A stretch of 39,159 bases of DNA from DASYPQ01 sp046155895. Lineage in GTDB: Bacteria; Planctomycetota; UBA1135; GCA-002686595. Below, piece by piece: positions 35,456 through 39,159 of the stretch. The stretch is from contig JBJXFB010000047.1 in NCBI GenBank assembly GCA_046155895.1, positions 1-39,159 of the forward strand, read 5' to 3'. The translations under genes were made by a program, and so were the position numbers. The notes beneath the pieces were generated by a model. The model was not told the origin of the DNA. It made no database searches and saw only the letters and a program-made list of their open reading frames with translations. Positions within the stretch are counted from its first letter, which is position 1. Each line of letters starts with the position of its first letter.

Positions 35456-37026
35456 GCCCCGCCTCCCGCATGGGTCGGCGCCCCGCGAGCGCCGATCGGG
35501 GACGATGCCCCGCCGGCCGCCAGTGCAGGTCTCGCGCCGTGCTCGATGTCGGAGAGCAGCTCGGGGACGCGCGAGCGCATCATCCGGCGCACGACGACGT
35601 GCATCCACACGAGGCAGGTTCCGGCCACCGCGGTGAAGAACATCCACGCCGTGGTCCAGATCCCCGTCTTCTCGAGCAGATACCCGAACAGGATCGGGCA
35701 AACGAAGCCGCCCAGCCCCCCGATCACCCCGACGATGCCGCCGACGACCCCGACCTCCTTCGGGAAGTAGTCCGGAATGTGCTTGTACACGGCCGCCTTC
35801 CCGATCCCCATCGCGATGCCGACGAGGAACACGAGCGCCGTGAACACCCACACGTTCGCCTGGAAGTAGATGTGGGTCGTGCCGCGCGCCAGCAGCTGCT
35901 TGCGCTTCACCGTGTCGCCTTCCCGCACCACGGGCTCCTGCCAGAACTCGAACTTCGGCAGGATCAGCGTGTGCGGGTCGTTCATCAGGTTGACGCCGTC
36001 GGCCGGTCGCCGGCGCAGCACCACGGTCTTGTCACCCAGGACGATCGACCCGTCCGACACGGCGGTCACGCGCCCGGGCCCGGCGGCGATGACGCCCTCC
36101 CCCGGGGCCTGGATGTCCATGCGCGGGACGACGAGGAGCCCGCAGCACAGGACGCTGATGCAGAGCACCCAGTACATCACCGCGCGCGCGCCCATCCGGT
36201 CGGAGAGCCAGCCGCCCGCGGCGCGGATCACGCCCGAAGGCAGGGAGAAGATGGTGGCCATCACCCCGGCGGTGACGAGGCTCATCTCGTACACGCTGAC
36301 GTAGTAGGGGATCAGCCACTGCGCGAGCGCGACGAAGCCGCCGAAGACGAAGAAGTAGTAGAGGCCGAAGCGCCACACGCGCACGTTGTTCAGCGGGGCG
36401 AGGCGCTGCACGAGGGTCTTCCCCTGGGTTTCCTCGACCTTCCGCTCGTGCGTGAACAGGAAGAAGACGATCGCCATGAGGAAAAGGAGGCCCGCGTAGA
36501 TCCTCGGCAGGTTGCGCCAGCCCTCGAGGTTCGCTCCGTCGGAGGTCAGCCAGTTGAGGACGCTGGGCGCGCACAGGCTCGTCAGCGCCGAGCCGGCGTT
36601 GCCCGCGCCGAAGATGCCGAGCGCCGTGCCCTGCCGCTCCTTCGGGAACCACACCGAGGTGTAGGCGATCCCCACCGCGAACGACGCGCCGGAGAGGCCG
36701 AAGCCGAGGCTGCACAGGAGGAACTCGCGGTAGCCCTCGGCGTAGGAGACGAGCCACATCGGCACCGCCGCGAGCAGCATCAGCAGCGTGTACACCTTCC
36801 GCCCGCCGTACTTGTCGGTGAGCACGCCGACGGGCAGGCGCGCGATCGAGCCCGTGAGCACCGGGACGCCGATCAGCCAGCCCAGCTGCACCTTGTCCCA
36901 GCGCTCGAGGCCGTTGTCGACCAGGTAAGTCGCCAGGACGCCGTTCATCATCCAGGCCGAGAAGCAGACCGTGAACGCAAGCGTGTTCAGGATCAGCACC
37001 CGGACCGCTCTGGAGGATTCGCTCAT
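35452..37026 (-). CDS. narK: Nitrate transporter, NarK1-type MFS protein with an extra loop domain
   Basis: The protein has 524 residues, longer than a usual NarK. MFS features include GVLTDKYGGRKVYTLLML, VWFPKERQGTALGIFGAGNAGSAL and the second half YFPKEVGVVGGIVGVIGGLGGF. An insert of about 87 residues (302-388) interrupts the membrane part. It is beta-rich (GRVTAVSDGSIVLGDKTVVL) and has EGDTVKRKQLLARG, resembling a biotinyl/lipoyl-like hairpin fold, with no modifiable lysine motif recognised. NarK1-type proteins are proposed nitrate/proton symporters. The gene lies 25 bp after narI. The C-terminal tail is rich in Ala/Gly and unlikely to be structured. Confidence 0.92.
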   Translation of the reverse strand: MSESSRAVRVLILNTLAFTVCFSAWMMNGVLATYLVDNGLERWDKVQLGWLIGVPVLTGSIARLPVGVLTDKYGGRKVYTLLMLLAAVPMWLVSYAEGYREFLLCSLGFGLSGASFAVGIAYTSVWFPKERQGTALGIFGAGNAGSALTSLCAPSVLNWLTSDGANLEGWRNLPRIYAGLLFLMAIVFFLFTHERKVEETQGKTLVQRLAPLNNVRVWRFGLYYFFVFGGFVALAQWLIPYYVSVYEMSLVTAGVMATIFSLPSGVIRAAGGWLSDRMGARAVMYWVLCISVLCCGLLVVPRMDIQAPGEGVIAAGPGRVTAVSDGSIVLGDKTVVLRRRPADGVNLMNDPHTLILPKFEFWQEPVVREGDTVKRKQLLARGTTHIYFQANVWVFTALVFLVGIAMGIGKAAVYKHIPDYFPKEVGVVGGIVGVIGGLGGFVCPILFGYLLEKTGIWTTAWMFFTAVAGTCLVWMHVVVRRMMRSRVPELLSDIEHGARPALAAGGASSPIGARGAPTHAGGGA

Positions 37027-37051
37027 GGCGGCGTCTCTAGGGCGGCGAGCC

Positions 37052-37744
37052 TCAGTGGACCCGGCGGTCCCGCATGCGGTCCCAGTTCCAGATCACGACC
37101 TGGGTCCGGCGCCAGAGGTAGGGGTTGGGCACGACGAGCACGTGCACGAGGCGCGTGAACGGGAAGAAGGCGATCAGCGCGATGGCGTTGACGATGTGGA
37201 CCTTGATCAGCCAGTGCAGGGGCGCGACGTAGCTCACGTCCGGGTCGAGTCGCACGAGGGACCACAGCCACGGCGCAAGCGAGGTCGCGAACCACGCGCT
37301 TCCCCAGCTCTGGCTCACGGCGATCGAGATCCCGGTGACCACCTGCACGAAGAGCAGGGCGTACACCACCCAGTCTGCGGCCGTGGTCACGCGCCGCACC
37401 TTGGAGTGCGTCCAGCGTCGCACGGCGATGACGACGAGTCCGATGAGCGTCAGGAGCCCGAGCGCGAGCCCCGTGATCTCCAGGATGAACAGCCGGAGCG
37501 GCTCCGAGTTCCACCACAGGACCGTCCTCGGCATCAGAAAGCCCGCGGCGTGCCCCGCGAGCACGAGCAGGATCCCGTAGTGGAAGGGCACCGAGCCCCA
37601 GAAGTGCTGCTGGTTCTCGAGGAACTGCGACGAGAGGCTCGAGTAGGTGAACGAGCGCTGGCGGTAGCGTTGGATCGTGACCACCAGGAACACGACCATC
37701 GCCACGTAGGGCAGCGCACCGAACAGCAAGAAGTCGTAGGTCAC
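37052..37744 (-). CDS. narI: Respiratory nitrate reductase gamma subunit (cytochrome b)
   Basis: The protein has 230 residues and five membrane helices. The GTG start overlaps the narJ stop as GTGA. NarI oxidises quinol and passes electrons through two b hemes to NarH. Heme ligands can be placed at His55/His65 (FHYGILLVLAGH) and His183/His201 (KVHIVNA, RLVHVL), with the same 10- and 18-residue spacings as in the E. coli protein. This supports a quinol-linked NarGHI rather than a NarI-free periplasmic enzyme. Confidence 0.96.
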   Translation of the reverse strand: MTYDFLLFGALPYVAMVVFLVVTIQRYRQRSFTYSSLSSQFLENQQHFWGSVPFHYGILLVLAGHAAGFLMPRTVLWWNSEPLRLFILEITGLALGLLTLIGLVVIAVRRWTHSKVRRVTTAADWVVYALLFVQVVTGISIAVSQSWGSAWFATSLAPWLWSLVRLDPDVSYVAPLHWLIKVHIVNAIALIAFFPFTRLVHVLVVPNPYLWRRTQVVIWNWDRMRDRRVH

Positions 37745-38271
37745 GAGGCCGTCTCCCGTGGGTTCGCTTCCGCCAGCGCGCGGCGCAGCGCGACCAGCGC
37801 GGGTCGATAGGGGTTGTCCGCGTCGGTGAAGCGTTCGACGAGCTTGTCGAGCCCGGGCGCGAGCACGTGTTCGATCAAGGCGCGAGCGGTCAGGCCGTCG
37901 ACCCGCCCGAGCAGACGCAGCACGTTGGAGACGTGGTCGGGTAGCTCGCCTTGCTCGTCGAGTTGCGCCGTACGCAGCATCGCGCGCAAGCGCACCAGCA
38001 GCACCCCGCGCGCGTAGTTCTCGCCGTGCAGGTGCCAGCCGAGCTCGAGCGCGCGCTCGGCGCTGCCGTCGAAGGTGCGCGTGTAGAGTTCCTCGCACTC
38101 GCCTTCACCGCGCTCGCGGGCCAGCGCGACGAGCGGCGCGATCTCGGGCGACAGCGCGGGAAAGCGTGCGATCACGCGCGGCGCCGACTCGCTCTGCAGG
38201 CGCTCGACGTTGCCCGCCGGATAGCTCAAGAGATCCGCGAACGCTTCCCAGACCTCGGCCGAGACTTGCAT
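37741..38271 (-). CDS. narJ: Nitrate reductase assembly chaperone
   Basis: The protein has 176 residues and is all-helical, of the TorD/NarJ family. Recognisable parts are FADLLSYP near the N-terminus, LYTRTFDGSAERALELGWHLHGENYARG (the conserved Y-x-x-x-F-D and H-L-x-G-E region) and LPDHVSNVLRLLG. NarJ stays in the cytoplasm and assists molybdenum cofactor insertion and folding of NarGH; it is not part of the final enzyme. It starts 3 bp after narH and overlaps narI by GTGA. Confidence 0.95.
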   Translation of the reverse strand: MQVSAEVWEAFADLLSYPAGNVERLQSESAPRVIARFPALSPEIAPLVALARERGEGECEELYTRTFDGSAERALELGWHLHGENYARGVLLVRLRAMLRTAQLDEQGELPDHVSNVLRLLGRVDGLTARALIEHVLAPGLDKLVERFTDADNPYRPALVALRRALAEANPRETAS

Positions 38272-38274
38272 GGC

Positions 38275-39159
38275 TCAGGCCCTTTCCGGCGCGGCGCGGA
38301 AGCCGAACCCGGCGTTGCTGCGGTGCTCGTGCGCGCCGTCGAGCATGTCCAGCGCCATCTCGCGCTGGAACGGCGGGATCACGAAGCGGTCCTCGACCGT
38401 CGCCAGCGCGGTGAGCCGGAAGATCGCGTCGGCTTGCTCGGGCGTACAGTCGGCTTCGATCAGCGCCCGCTGGGCCGCTTCCGCGGTGATGTCGCCGACG
38501 GTGACGTGGCGGCGCCACAAGCGCACGGCGAGCTGCTTCTTCAGCGCGTAGCGCACCTTGCCGTCGTTGCCCGCGGCGAAGAGCCTGCCCAGGTAGGCGA
38601 TCGGCGCGCGCGCCTTCTCGACGTCGTGGAAGAGCTGATCCACGTCGCTGCGCACCAGGTCGCCGTCGGTCGACGACATCACCGGCAGCAGCGGCGGCAC
38701 GTAGAAAAGCATCGGGAAGGTGCGGTGCTCGACGTGCAACGGCAGCGCGAGCTTCCACTCCTTGACGAACTTCCAGGCCGGCGAGCGCTGCGCGCTCTCG
38801 ACCACCGCCTCGGGCACGCCGCTCTCGGCGGCGGCGGCGATCACCGCGGGATCGTGCGGATCGAGGATCAGTCCGCGCTGGGCCTCGACCAGCTCGTCAT
38901 CCGGCCGCAGCGCCGCTTCGCGGATGCGCTCGGCGTCGTAGAGCACGTTGCCGAGGTAGCGGATGCGCCCGACGCAACTGTGGAAGCACGCCGGCGCCTC
39001 GCCCGACTCCAGGCGCGGGAAGCACAGGATGCACTTCTCCGATTTGCCGGTGGACCAGTTGTAGTAGGTCTTCTTGTAGGGACAGGCGGGGATGCACGCG
39101 CGCCAGCCGCGGCAGCGCGATTGGTTGAGCAGCACGATGCCGTCCTCGCCGCGCTTGTA
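38275..39159 (-). CDS. narH: Respiratory nitrate reductase beta subunit, 5' part outside the window
   Basis: The last 294 codons are present and the frame is open to the right edge. CRGWRACIPACPYKKTYYNW and KSEKCILCFPRLESGE, then ACFHSCVGRIRYLG, are the iron-sulfur blocks of NarH, including the tryptophan of the C-x-x-W motif typical of the [3Fe-4S] site. The C-terminal half (VEHRTFPMLFYVPPLLPV, HDVEKARAPIAYLGRLFAAGN) is also NarH-like. NarH carries electrons from NarI to the molybdenum subunit NarG, whose gene should lie just beyond the edge. The related nitrite oxidoreductase beta subunit shares motifs, but the presence of narJ, narI and narK favours nitrate reduction. Confidence 0.95.
   Translation of the reverse strand, partial: YKRGEDGIVLLNQSRCRGWRACIPACPYKKTYYNWSTGKSEKCILCFPRLESGEAPACFHSCVGRIRYLGNVLYDAERIREAALRPDDELVEAQRGLILDPHDPAVIAAAAESGVPEAVVESAQRSPAWKFVKEWKLALPLHVEHRTFPMLFYVPPLLPVMSSTDGDLVRSDVDQLFHDVEKARAPIAYLGRLFAAGNDGKVRYALKKQLAVRLWRRHVTVGDITAEAAQRALIEADCTPEQADAIFRLTALATVEDRFVIPPFQREMALDMLDGAHEHRSNAGFGFRAAPERA

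Overview
The window is GC-rich (roughly 70 %) bacterial DNA, probably from an uncultured planctomycete. This is inferred from a SpoVG protein carrying an inserted zinc ribbon, a fused 3-dehydroquinate dehydratase/shikimate dehydrogenase, a MoxR-DUF58-BatA-VWA operon next to PQQ-like propeller proteins, and an alternative complex III. Because of the composition, long spurious frames run opposite nearly every gene. Real genes were chosen by family motifs, gene-to-gene overlaps and signal peptides.

Layout. (1) 1-14218, minus strand: eno, an FtsB-like gene, a 627-residue secreted propeller protein, a 227 bp gap, then moxR, DUF58, batA-like and VWA membrane genes, and a very large secreted propeller protein that runs off the left edge. 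(2) 14343-21127, plus strand: pssA-folK-panC-ispE, then spoVG, a DUF2520 gene, aroDE and aroK, ending in an initiator tRNA and a strong hairpin. (3) 21288-22472, minus strand: a hydrolase remnant, and a lipoprotein with three HMA-like domains whose frame is interrupted by one TGA. (4) 22997-26649, minus strand: a sigma-54 response regulator and its histidine kinase, overlapping by 4 bp. (5) 26746-39159, minus strand: one continuous run of narH-narJ-narI-narK1-narK2-actABCDEF; narH, and presumably narG, run off the right edge.

How they work together. The right third encodes quinol-linked nitrate respiration: NarGHI with its chaperone NarJ and two nitrate/nitrite transporters. It is joined without a visible break to alternative complex III, which passes quinol electrons to periplasmic cytochrome c or similar carriers. 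The two-component system downstream has a cysteine-rich PAS domain and is a plausible redox or nitrogen-oxide regulator of this cluster. The left third looks like a MoxR/VWA protein-maturation system flanked by two related exported propeller proteins. The middle is housekeeping biosynthesis (phospholipid, folate, pantothenate, isoprenoid, shikimate).

The most unusual signal is the in-frame TGA at 22341-22343. It lies where the second cysteine of an HMA metal-binding motif would be and is followed at the right distance by a hairpin resembling a bacterial SECIS element. This would make the gene a selenoprotein candidate; a nonsense mutation is the main alternative.
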